A stretch of 64,000 nt of DNA, from the NCBI RefSeq assembly GCF_050896395.1, contig NZ_JBPBBA010000003.1:1-64000 (forward strand), written 5' to 3'. Source of the DNA: Nioella aestuarii. Its GTDB lineage: Bacteria > Pseudomonadota > Alphaproteobacteria > Rhodobacterales > Rhodobacteraceae. The notes beneath the pieces were generated by a model. It ran no database searches, was not told the DNA's origin, and saw nothing but the letters and a program-made list of their open reading frames with translations. Numbering within the stretch: the stretch's first letter is position 1; every line of letters begins with the position of its first letter. A program made the position numbers and the translations under genes. Below, one piece after another: positions 53,001 through 60,035 of this stretch.

Positions 53001-53589
53001 CGGCGTTCGAGGCCGTCAGGAACTGCCCGCCGGTGTTTTCCGCCAGGCATTGCAATTCAGCAATCCCCTCGGGCTCATCCACATCGAAGCCAATCACATG
53101 GGCGGTAAAGTCAATCCCCGCCTGTTCCAGCGCCCGGCCAACGGCACAGGGGTCTGCATCGCAGGTTTCACGCCCGTCCGACACAAGGATCACGGTCGCC
53201 GCGTTTTCTGTATAGCGCATCTCCTCTGCGGCCTGAATCACAGCATCAGACAGCGGCGTGCGCCCGCGTGGGTTCACGGAATTTACGATGCGGGCAATTT
53301 CATCGCGATTGTTCAGCCCTGGCGGCACCATGGTTTCAATATCGCTACAGTCACCGCGCCGGTTGTGGCCATACATCGTCAGCCCCAGCTCCATATTGTC
53401 CGGGATCTGGGTCAGCAGGTCGGTGATGACCTCGCGCGCGATAACGATCTTGTTCACCCCGTCGATCTGCCCCCACATGGAATTGGAGGCATCGAGCACA
53501 AGGATCGTTGCCGGATTGTCATTGCTCTGTGCCGATACAGGCATAACAGCAAGGAACGACACAAGGAGAGCGGTAAATAGCGTACGCAT
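50089..53589 (-). CDS. Secreted vWA protein with ten tandem ~86-residue beta repeats
   Basis: The 1166-residue protein has a signal peptide (cleavage near Ala20), a von Willebrand A domain at about residues 27-206 with an intact metal site (Asp33, Ser35 and Ser37 in DASNSM; Thr111; Asp138), and a linker. Ten tandem repeats follow, beginning at residues 303, 389, 475, 561, 648, 735, 822, 909, 996 and 1082. Repeats 4-8 share NDF, YENYAYTRDGSPA, MPVEPG, YEIRYF and NQDRTVIAR. No transmembrane or sorting domain is seen at the C-terminus. The ATG follows AGGATCC. I know no characterised homologue; an extracellular or periplasmic adhesion or scaffold role is inferred. Confidence 0.9.
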   Translation of the reverse strand: MRTLFTALLVSFLAVMPVSAQSNDNPATILVLDASNSMWGQIDGVNKIVIAREVITDLLTQIPDNMELGLTMYGHNRRGDCSDIETMVPPGLNNRDEIARIVNSVNPRGRTPLSDAVIQAAEEMRYTENAATVILVSDGRETCDADPCAVGRALEQAGIDFTAHVIGFDVDEPEGIAELQCLAENTGGQFLTASNAEELADALTQVAVAPTPPPLTNVTLRAVVMPGQTAPVSPLVWEIFDANGAVVYDRHEAPSLQTDLEPGMYQVSLTRVATGTQHGGPITVTLPGPQEFVFQLPELVPEASLTAPEEAVIGTSVPVGWTGPGAAEDYLLLATTDRSQSFVQVFPRDGNPLMVTLPNQPGDYLLQYVHPAMNRVLAERTIRALPLPASLEAPLSAVAGSTIDVTWDGPGGEGDVIAAVTPSNDIVQTRGLVSEGNPMPLRVPSQAGRYELRYLDGTTQRVLATRMLDVTPASATLEAADSVEIGTPIAVDWTGPGYDPDQIVLAVPGEDRILARILVREGNPVTLQAPSEPGRYELRYLMQVDEEVIGTRMIDVTDIVATLEAPATAVAGSTVQVYWTGPDHQNDFVAVGALSDADGYENYAYTRDGSPASLVMPVEPGEYEIRYFLNQDRRVLARHPITVTAVEATLEAPASAVAGSTVQVTWTGPDYHNDFIGVGAMDEPDRYENYAYTRDGSPAALVMPTEPGSYEIRYFVNQDRTVIARHAITVTDVIATLEAPSTAEAGATVQVHWTGPDYQNDFIGVGAMDEPDRYENYSYTRDGSPAALVMPVEPGEYEIRYFVNQDRTVIARHPITVAEVGARLDAPDSAEAGSTVLVTWEGPDYRNDFIAVGRVDEPDRYENYAYTRDGSPARLVMPVEPGDYEIRYFVNQDRTVIARRPITVSSVSASIEAPESAMAGDTINVTWGGPNYRNDFIAIGAMDDPDGYENYAYTRDGSPARLEMPVTPGRYELRYFLNQDRTVIARREIEVTALSVTVTAPETARVGETVMVTWDGPDYRNDFIAASLPDDDGYETYVYTREGSPSRLTMPSVPGSYEIRYYVNQDRSIQARVPVTVTDIEVILETERSGIAGGSIMVGHNGPDYRNDFIAISRVGDDGHEDYAYTRNGNPVQLDLPDEPGEYEIRYVMNQDRRTLASIPFTVLAP
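50092..52683 (-). repeat. Ten direct coding repeats of 258-261 bp in the vWA gene
   Basis: The 3' part of the vWA gene consists of ten units with starts 86, 86, 86, 87, 87, 87, 87, 87 and 86 codons apart. Units 5 and 6 are close to identical at both DNA and protein level. Units 1-3 are the most divergent and lack the NQDR.. ending. The gradient suggests expansion of the central units. Each unit has the form of a beta-sandwich: AxLEAP.....G..V.V.W.GP, then NDF....., a Tyr-rich strand, and YEIRYF. Confidence 0.95.
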
Positions 53590-53626
53590 AGCGGATCCTG
53601 AAACATGAAGGTCAAACAATGACCCA

Positions 53627-53655
53627 ATGCTACGCGTAAATGCTCTCCCATGCAA
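53627..53655 (-). promoter_or_regulatory. Candidate promoter of the vWA gene
   Basis: On the minus strand, TTGCAT (53650-53655) and TAGCAT (53627-53632) are 17 bp apart; transcription would begin near 53620, about 30 bases before the ATG. Confidence 0.4.
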
Positions 53656-53673
53656 AGTGATCTGTTGCAGGGC

Positions 53674-54036
53674 CTATCGCCCGATCACGCCACCCGCCAT
53701 TTCCCAATGGGCCAGCCCGCCGAGGTTATAGACCTCTTCAAGCCCCATATGGCGCAACATCCGAACAGCGATCTGTGACCGGCTGCCAGAGGCGCAATAG
53801 AGAACCACGGGCTTGCCCGAGCGGAATTCCTCCAATTGCTCGGGACTGGCCGGGTCCGCCTTCATTCGGAGTGCCGCGAGGGGCACATGCAATGCACCTT
53901 CAGCCTTTCCGGTGGTTTTCACTTCGCTCGGCTCGCGAATGTCGATCACGGATATGCGATCCGCTTTCAGATCGCTGACCGCCTGACCGGGGTCATAGGT
54001 GAAGTCTGGGCTGTTTGAGCGAAAGAAACCGAACAT
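53674..54036 (-). CDS. Rhodanese-domain protein
   Basis: A 120-residue single rhodanese domain with the active-site loop CASGSRS (Cys81), where a persulfide can form. It could move sulfane sulfur or detoxify cyanide; single-domain rhodaneses are often sulfur carriers. The ATG at 54034-54036 follows GGAA; an in-frame ATG 18 bases upstream is an alternative start. It precedes the vWA gene on the same strand by 84 bp. Confidence 0.87.
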   Translation of the reverse strand: MFGFFRSNSPDFTYDPGQAVSDLKADRISVIDIREPSEVKTTGKAEGALHVPLAALRMKADPASPEQLEEFRSGKPVVLYCASGSRSQIAVRMLRHMGLEEVYNLGGLAHWEMAGGVIGR

Positions 54037-54164
54037 AGTGGAATTTCCAGGCATAATTGTTCATGCCTTGTGTGGATGTGCGCCCCGCAGAGATCAAGCT
54101 CCTTTCGAAGTGGGTTGCACCGGATTCCTCAATCGCACGGGGACCTTACAGATAGGCGCGCAGA

Positions 54165-54223
54165 TTGCCTGCAAAACAGGCAACGCGATAAACGCTCTGT
54201 GGATAAAAGTTCACATTATGTTC
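54165..54223 (+). promoter_or_regulatory. uvrA control region: hairpin/-35, candidate -10 and LexA box
   Basis: TTGCCT (54165-54170) and GATAAA (54187-54192) could be -35 and -10 boxes 16 bp apart. The -35 lies in a perfect 7-bp stem TTGCCTG/CAGGCAA. Downstream, GTTC-ACATTAT-GTTC (54209-54223) matches the alphaproteobacterial LexA site GTTC-N7-GTTC exactly. The box covers the predicted +10 to +24 region, so LexA would block uvrA transcription until DNA damage. Confidence 0.7.
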
Positions 54224-54290
54224 TTACTTTTTGGTTGGAGACTCGGGCGCGCTCAACTATCTCTTAACCATGACATCCCCGGGGGCAGGC

Positions 54291-57149
54291 ATGGCCGAGC
54301 TGAAGAAGATCGAAGTGCGCGGCGCGCGCGAACACAATCTCAAGAATATCGACGTGGATATCCCGCGCGATGAGCTTGTGGTCATTACCGGCCTGTCGGG
54401 GTCTGGCAAGTCGTCCTTGGCCTTCGATACAATCTACGCCGAGGGCCAGCGCCGCTATGTCGAAAGCCTGTCCGCTTATGCCCGGCAGTTTCTCGACATG
54501 ATGGAAAAACCGGATGTAGATCACATCAGCGGCCTTTCCCCTGCGATTTCCATCGAGCAGAAGACGACCTCGAAGAACCCAAGGTCCACTGTTGGCACGG
54601 TGACCGAGATCTACGACTACATGCGCCTTCTGTTTGCCCGCGTTGGCACGCCCTATTCCCCCGCCACCGGTCTGCCGATCGAAGCGCAGCAGGTCCAGGA
54701 TATGGTCGACCGGATCATGGCGATGGAAGAGGGCACCCGCGGCTACCTGCTCGCCCCAATCGTGCGCGACCGCAAAGGCGAGTATCGCAAGGAAATGCTG
54801 GAACTGCGCAAGCAGGGTTTCCAGCGGGTGAAGGTAGATGGCGCGTTCTACGAGCTGGACGAACCGCCCACGCTGGACAAGAAGTTCCGCCATGACATCG
54901 ACGTGGTCGTAGACCGGATTGTAGTCCGCGAGGGGCTGGAAACCCGGCTGGCCGACAGCCTGCGTACCGCTCTGGACCTTGCCGATGGCATCGCCATTCT
55001 GGAAACCGCCCCGAAGGAGGGCGACCCGGAGCGTATCACCTTTAGCGAGAAATTCGCTTGCCCCGTCAGCGGCTTCACCATCCCCGAGATCGAACCACGC
55101 CTGTTTTCCTTCAACGCCCCCTTCGGCGCCTGTCCCTCCTGCGATGGACTTGGGGTAGAGCTTTTCTTTGACGAACGCCTTGCCGTTCCCGATCAGACCC
55201 TGACCCTTGAAGACGGCGCGCTCGCCCCATGGCGCAAGGGAAAATCGCCCTATTTCCTGCAAACCATCGAGGCGATTGCGAACCATTTCGGTTTTGACCC
55301 CGCGACCCCGTGGAAGAAGCTGCCCGACACTGTGCAGCAGGTCTTCCTGCGCGGCTCGGGCGAAGAAGAAATCCCCTTCCGTTATGACGATGGCGGCCGC
55401 GTCTACCAGGTCACGCGCACCTTCGAGGGCGTCATCCCCAATATGGAACGCCGCTATCGCGAAACCGACAGCGCGTGGATCCGCGAAGAGTTCGAGCGCT
55501 ATCAGAACAACCGCCCCTGCGGTGCCTGCGGTGGCTACCGCCTGCGGGAAGAGGCGCTGGCGGTGAAAATCGCGGGTCTCCACGTGGGCCAAGTGGTGCA
55601 GATGTCCATCAAGGAAGCCGCCAATTGGTGCGCCACGGTCCCCGACAGCCTGACCAACCAGAAAAACGAAATCGCCCGCGCGATCCTCAAGGAAATCCGC
55701 GAACGGCTCGGCTTTCTCAACAATGTCGGCCTCGAATACCTGACCCTCAGCCGCAACGCCGGCACGCTTTCGGGTGGCGAAAGCCAGCGCATCCGGCTTG
55801 CCTCTCAGATCGGCTCGGGCCTGACGGGTGTGCTCTATGTGCTCGACGAACCCTCCATCGGCCTTCATCAGCGCGATAATGACCGGCTTCTGACGACGCT
55901 GAAAAACCTGCGTGACCAGGGCAACACCGTGATCGTCGTGGAACATGACGAAGAAGCGATCCGCGAAGCCGACTATGTCTTCGACATCGGCCCCGGTGCA
56001 GGCGTGCATGGGGGCAGGGTGGTCGCCAAGGGCACCCCGGCTGAAATCGCCGCAGATCCCGCCTCGCTTACCGGCCAATACCTTTCCGGCACGCGCGAGA
56101 TTGGAGTGCCGATTGATCGCCGGAAGGGCAATGGGAAATCAGTGAGCGTCGTGAAGGCAAGCGGCAACAATCTGCAAAACGTCACCGTCGATTTCCCGCT
56201 CGGCAAATTCGTCTGCGTGACGGGTGTGTCCGGCGGCGGCAAGTCTACCCTGACCATCGAGACGCTGTTCAAAACCGCGTCAATGAAGTTGAACGGCGCC
56301 CGCCAGACGCCCGCGCCTTGCGAAACGGTCAAGGGGCTGGAACATCTCGACAAGGTGATCGACATCGACCAGCGCCCCATTGGCCGCACGCCGCGGTCAA
56401 ACCCCGCCACCTATACCGGCGCCTTCACCCCGATCCGCGACTGGTTCGCCGGTCTGCCAGAGGCACAGGCGCGCGGCTACAAGCCTGGGCGCTTCAGTTT
56501 CAACGTAAAGGGCGGCCGATGTGAGGCTTGCCAGGGCGATGGTGTCATCAAGATCGAGATGCATTTCCTGCCCGATGTCTATGTCACCTGCGAAACCTGC
56601 AAGGGCGCGCGCTACAACCGCGAGACGCTCGAAATCAAATGGAAAGGCAAGTCAATTGCCGACGTGCTGGACATGACGGTCGAGGACGCGCGCGAGACCT
56701 TCAAGGCCGTCCCCGCGATCCGCGATCGGATGCAGGCGCTTAGCCGCGTGGGGCTCGACTACATCAAGGTGGGTCAGCAGGCGACGACGCTTTCCGGGGG
56801 CGAGGCGCAGCGGGTCAAGCTTTCCAAGGAACTCAGCAAACGCTCCACGGGCCGGACGCTCTACATCCTTGATGAGCCCACCACGGGCCTGCATTTCGAA
56901 GACGTCAAGAAACTCCTCGAAGTGCTCCACGAACTTGTCGATCAGGGCAACACGGTCGTCGTGATCGAGCACAATCTCGACGTGGTGAAAACCGCCGACT
57001 GGATCATCGATATCGGTCCAGAAGGCGGCGATGGCGGCGGCACGGTGGTGGCCGAAGGCACGCCAGAACAAGTGGCCGAGGTCGAGGCAAGCCATACGGG
57101 CCGATACCTCAAGCCGATGCTCAAGGGTCGGACCCTCGCGGCAGAATAG
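54291..57149 (+). CDS. uvrA: Excinuclease ABC subunit A
   Basis: UvrA dimers find bulky DNA lesions and load UvrB. The 952-residue protein has two ABC ATPase modules. The first Walker A is GLSGSGKSS at residues 34-42 and the second GVSGGGKST. The two signature motifs are LSGGESQRIRLA and LSGGEAQRVKL, and there are zinc-binding CxxC pairs (PSCDGLG, CGACGGYR, CEACQGDG, CETCKGAR). The ATG at 54291 is the usual N-terminus; an upstream ATG at 54270 is possible. A LexA box lies 68 bp before the start. Confidence 0.96.
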   Translation: MAELKKIEVRGAREHNLKNIDVDIPRDELVVITGLSGSGKSSLAFDTIYAEGQRRYVESLSAYARQFLDMMEKPDVDHISGLSPAISIEQKTTSKNPRSTVGTVTEIYDYMRLLFARVGTPYSPATGLPIEAQQVQDMVDRIMAMEEGTRGYLLAPIVRDRKGEYRKEMLELRKQGFQRVKVDGAFYELDEPPTLDKKFRHDIDVVVDRIVVREGLETRLADSLRTALDLADGIAILETAPKEGDPERITFSEKFACPVSGFTIPEIEPRLFSFNAPFGACPSCDGLGVELFFDERLAVPDQTLTLEDGALAPWRKGKSPYFLQTIEAIANHFGFDPATPWKKLPDTVQQVFLRGSGEEEIPFRYDDGGRVYQVTRTFEGVIPNMERRYRETDSAWIREEFERYQNNRPCGACGGYRLREEALAVKIAGLHVGQVVQMSIKEAANWCATVPDSLTNQKNEIARAILKEIRERLGFLNNVGLEYLTLSRNAGTLSGGESQRIRLASQIGSGLTGVLYVLDEPSIGLHQRDNDRLLTTLKNLRDQGNTVIVVEHDEEAIREADYVFDIGPGAGVHGGRVVAKGTPAEIAADPASLTGQYLSGTREIGVPIDRRKGNGKSVSVVKASGNNLQNVTVDFPLGKFVCVTGVSGGGKSTLTIETLFKTASMKLNGARQTPAPCETVKGLEHLDKVIDIDQRPIGRTPRSNPATYTGAFTPIRDWFAGLPEAQARGYKPGRFSFNVKGGRCEACQGDGVIKIEMHFLPDVYVTCETCKGARYNRETLEIKWKGKSIADVLDMTVEDARETFKAVPAIRDRMQALSRVGLDYIKVGQQATTLSGGEAQRVKLSKELSKRSTGRTLYILDEPTTGLHFEDVKKLLEVLHELVDQGNTVVVIEHNLDVVKTADWIIDIGPEGGDGGGTVVAEGTPEQVAEVEASHTGRYLKPMLKGRTLAAE

Positions 57150-57448
57150 CCCCTTCTTCTTTGTCCAAATACTCCCGCCGGAGGCATCCTGCCCTTACCA
57201 CGGTTCCAACCGCTGAGCCGGGGCGACTGCGTCTCAATCAATCCGTGGCAACGCGGCCCTTCGAGGCCTCCGGCGCAAGCCGGGGGTTGAGAAGGGCCGC
57301 TCTCGGGTCGACGCCGACAGGCGGCGAAACCGCGTTTCATTTGCACGGTGGTCCAGGGCGTGTACGCAGGGTCCGCGCCCGGCACCACCCGAATTTGCGC
57401 CCGACAGGGCGCCCGGATCGACGCGCCGAAGGCGCGGCGAAATCCCTC
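57150..57448. repeat. Hairpin-dense intergenic stretch after uvrA
   Basis: These 299 bp between convergent uvrA and the P450 gene contain no credible gene but several perfect short hairpins. They are CTCC-CGCC-GGAG (57172-57183), CGCC-GACA-GGCG (57312-57323), GCGCCC-GACA-GGGCGC (57397-57412) and CGCGCC-GAA-GGCGCG (57422-57436). The first follows TTTGTCCAAATA. From memory, such a motif recurs between genes in Rhodobacterales genomes, but this was not checked. The stretch probably serves as a terminator region for both genes. Confidence 0.5.
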
Positions 57449-58678
57449 TCAGCGCGTCACCAATAACCGCTCCAACCCGTGGAAATGGTAGATATCCGCG
57501 TAACGAGGCTCGGCTGACAGCGCCAGCAAGGGACAGCGATCAAACAGGATCGGCAGGGCAATCTGCAGCTCCATCCGCGCCAGCGGTGCGCCGACGCAGA
57601 AATGCAGCCCTGCACCAAAGGCAAGATGGGTCGCCGCCGCGCGATCGGGGTCGAAGAGTTCGGGCGCATCATTCACTCGCTCATCATGGCCGACCGAGCC
57701 AAGCAGCAGCCCGATTTCATCTCCACGCTGAAAGACATGTCCGAAAAATTCTATTTCTTCATAGGCATAGCGGGTGAACATATGCAGCGGCGGATCAAAG
57801 CGCATGATTTCTTCAACCAATGCGTCAACGGTCCTTTCAGGCACGACGACCCCATGTTCCAGCATCGCCTTTACCCCGTTTCCAAGCGTATGCACCGTCG
57901 CCTCATGACCCGCGTTCAACAGCAGGATACAGGTGGTGATAAGCTCATCGGTGGTCAGCCGTTCGCCATCCTCCTCGGCTGCAATCAGGCTGGTGATCAG
58001 ATCATCGCGCGGATCTTTGCGCCGTTCATCCACATAGCCGCGCATGAACCCTACAAACGCACCCGTCGCAGCCACCGCCGCATCCTCATCCGACCGGCTG
58101 CGCCCTGCCATGTACATTTTCACCATGTCATTGGACCAGCTCAATAATTTCTCGCCCATTTCCTCCGGAACTCCCAGAAGTCGGGCGATAATCGTCACCG
58201 GCAATGGACGGGCATATGCGTCGAGCAGGTCAAATTCGCCTTCGGGAAACTGGTCGATCAGCTCATGGCAGAGGCTCTCAATGCCGTTCCGTAACCCGGC
58301 AATCCGGCGCGAGGTGAAGGCGCGCAGAACCAACGAGCGCAGGCGCGAATGGCGTGGCGGTTCCAGTTCCAGCATGGAATGGGCCTCGACCGCATAAAAG
58401 GGCTTCAGGTGATCCGGGACCGGTCTGCGAAGCTCTTCCGGCTGCTCTCGCCCGAACCGCCGGTCGCGCAGCACCGCATTCACGGCCTCATGTGTCGTTG
58501 CGCAGGGCATGGCGTAATTTTCCCACCAGATCAAAGGCCCCGCAGCCCGCGCACGGGCGTAGAACGGGTAAGGGTTTTGCACGAATTCGGGATCGGTGGG
58601 GGATTGGCTCAGGCGCTGCACGCTAATGTCCTCGGTCGCTGGTTGGGCCAGTTTGTCGCCATTGGATCCCGGCTGCAA
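57449..58678 (-). CDS. Cytochrome P450
   Basis: A 409-residue bacterial cytoplasmic P450. The heme-binding loop FGAGLHFCVGAPLAR has the ligand Cys361. The ExxR motif is EEIMR, and the I-helix oxygen-activation segment is LLLNAGHEAT. No reductase or ferredoxin gene is adjacent, so electron donors must come from elsewhere. The substrate is unknown. It is divergent from the PPC-domain gene (90 bp). Confidence 0.93.
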   Translation of the reverse strand: MQPGSNGDKLAQPATEDISVQRLSQSPTDPEFVQNPYPFYARARAAGPLIWWENYAMPCATTHEAVNAVLRDRRFGREQPEELRRPVPDHLKPFYAVEAHSMLELEPPRHSRLRSLVLRAFTSRRIAGLRNGIESLCHELIDQFPEGEFDLLDAYARPLPVTIIARLLGVPEEMGEKLLSWSNDMVKMYMAGRSRSDEDAAVAATGAFVGFMRGYVDERRKDPRDDLITSLIAAEEDGERLTTDELITTCILLLNAGHEATVHTLGNGVKAMLEHGVVVPERTVDALVEEIMRFDPPLHMFTRYAYEEIEFFGHVFQRGDEIGLLLGSVGHDERVNDAPELFDPDRAAATHLAFGAGLHFCVGAPLARMELQIALPILFDRCPLLALSAEPRYADIYHFHGLERLLVTR

Positions 58679-58768
58679 GCGGTGCGAAATCGGGGCTGGC
58701 AGTCGCGCCGGTCTGGGCTAAGCTGAGCATCACGGGTCCGAACCCACACCGTTTGAGGAGGATTTTCC

Positions 58769-59989
58769 ATGATGTATAAGACAGGCACAGCCCTTGCCGG
58801 CGCGTTGTTCACCTTGCTGGCACTGCCTGCTGCCGCGCAGGAGGCCGCTTGCGGCGCAGCTGTGCCCGCCGGTCAGTGGGTTGGCGGCAGCTCTGCCGCA
58901 TCCGACATCGCCACCGCCGCAGCCCCCTTTGACCTCGTGGGCGCAGTGCCGCCCGGCGGATATCACGTGTCGAACTTTACCGTATCGCAGCCGATGCCCA
59001 TTCGGGTCGAGGCACAGGGACAGTTCGGCGGCGACCCTGTGATCGAGCTGTATGATCAGTTGGGAACACTGGTGCTGACCGATGACGACAGCGGTGGAAA
59101 CTGGGCGTCCCGTGGTGAATTGACCCTCAATCCCGGCACCTATTGTCTAGCCACGCGCAGCTATGGTGGCGGGCCGATCCAGGCGGATATCCGGGTTGGG
59201 TTGATCGACCACGCGGCCCTGACCATGGGCTCGGGTGGATCAAACATTCAGGCTTGCACGGCTGCAACTCCGGCAACACCTCTTGGCAATGGCCCGATCG
59301 ATCAGGTCGCAGGTCAGGAGGCGCGGGCCACCAACACCGTGAACGGCGCACCCTATTACCGTTTCACGCTATCCTCGCCAACGCCCGTCTCGATCCGTGC
59401 CGAAAATCAGAGCGCAGATCCCTATATCTATATCTACGATGCACAAGGCGTGTTGCTGGATGAGAATGACGACTACAACAGCCTAAATGCCCGCGTGGAC
59501 TTCCCCGAACCTCTGCCCGCTGGCAGCTATTGCATCGGGATGCGGGCGCTGAACAATCCCGATCTGCCTGTTGAGGTCTCTGTTCAGGTCTATTCCGAGG
59601 CCAATATGATGCACGACCTCTACGTCAATGGCGAAGCAAGCCCGCCGCCTGACGGCAGTGCTTTCCCGGTGGTGCAGCTTGGCGACCTGTCCACGATGCT
59701 GATCAACGATGGCACTGTCGGGGCGGATGCCCGTTGGCTCAGCTTCTCTGTGCCCGAGGGGGGGCTGGTGCTGATCGACGCTGTTGGTATCGGCATGTCA
59801 GACCCGATGATTGCGCTGTTTGACGGCGTTGGACGAGAGCTAGCGTTTAACGACGACGCAAACAACTCGCTCGATTCTCAGATTGCCGCGCGGGTGGCTC
59901 CGGGCACTTACATGTTGGCGGTGATGCAGTATCACCGGCAGAATGGGGCGATCCGGATTGCGATTGAACGCTACGTCCCGGCGCGCTGA
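58769..59989 (+). CDS. Secreted protein with PPC-type beta-sandwich domains
   Basis: The 406-residue protein has a signal peptide (cleavage near Ala23, AAA-Q) and about three units of the bacterial pre-peptidase C-terminal (PPC) type. The units are near residues 50-140, 180-285 and 295-403, each with a strand ending in DPxIxLYD or DPxIYIYD followed by an acidic loop (TDDDSGGN, DENDDYN, NDDANN) and a PGTYC- or PGTYM-type strand. Such domains are usually attached to a protease; here no enzyme domain is present. The acidic loops may bind calcium. A role outside the inner membrane is inferred. Confidence 0.8.
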   Translation: MMYKTGTALAGALFTLLALPAAAQEAACGAAVPAGQWVGGSSAASDIATAAAPFDLVGAVPPGGYHVSNFTVSQPMPIRVEAQGQFGGDPVIELYDQLGTLVLTDDDSGGNWASRGELTLNPGTYCLATRSYGGGPIQADIRVGLIDHAALTMGSGGSNIQACTAATPATPLGNGPIDQVAGQEARATNTVNGAPYYRFTLSSPTPVSIRAENQSADPYIYIYDAQGVLLDENDDYNSLNARVDFPEPLPAGSYCIGMRALNNPDLPVEVSVQVYSEANMMHDLYVNGEASPPPDGSAFPVVQLGDLSTMLINDGTVGADARWLSFSVPEGGLVLIDAVGIGMSDPMIALFDGVGRELAFNDDANNSLDSQIAARVAPGTYMLAVMQYHRQNGAIRIAIERYVPAR

Positions 59990-60013
59990 CACCACCGGCA
60001 GAAAAAAGGAAAG

Positions 60014-60035
60014 CCGCCCCTCGGGGCGGTTTTTT
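60014..60035. terminator. Terminator between the PPC gene and the penicillin-acylase gene
   Basis: CCGCCCC (60014-60020) and GGGGCGG (60023-60029) form a stem followed by TTTTTT on the plus strand. On the minus strand the stem is followed by CTTTCCTTTTTTC, so it works in both directions. Confidence 0.85.

Noticed and set aside
54264..56078. A 604-codon open frame opposite uvrA
   Set aside because: Shadow of the highly conserved uvrA coding frame; no domain and odd amino-acid composition.
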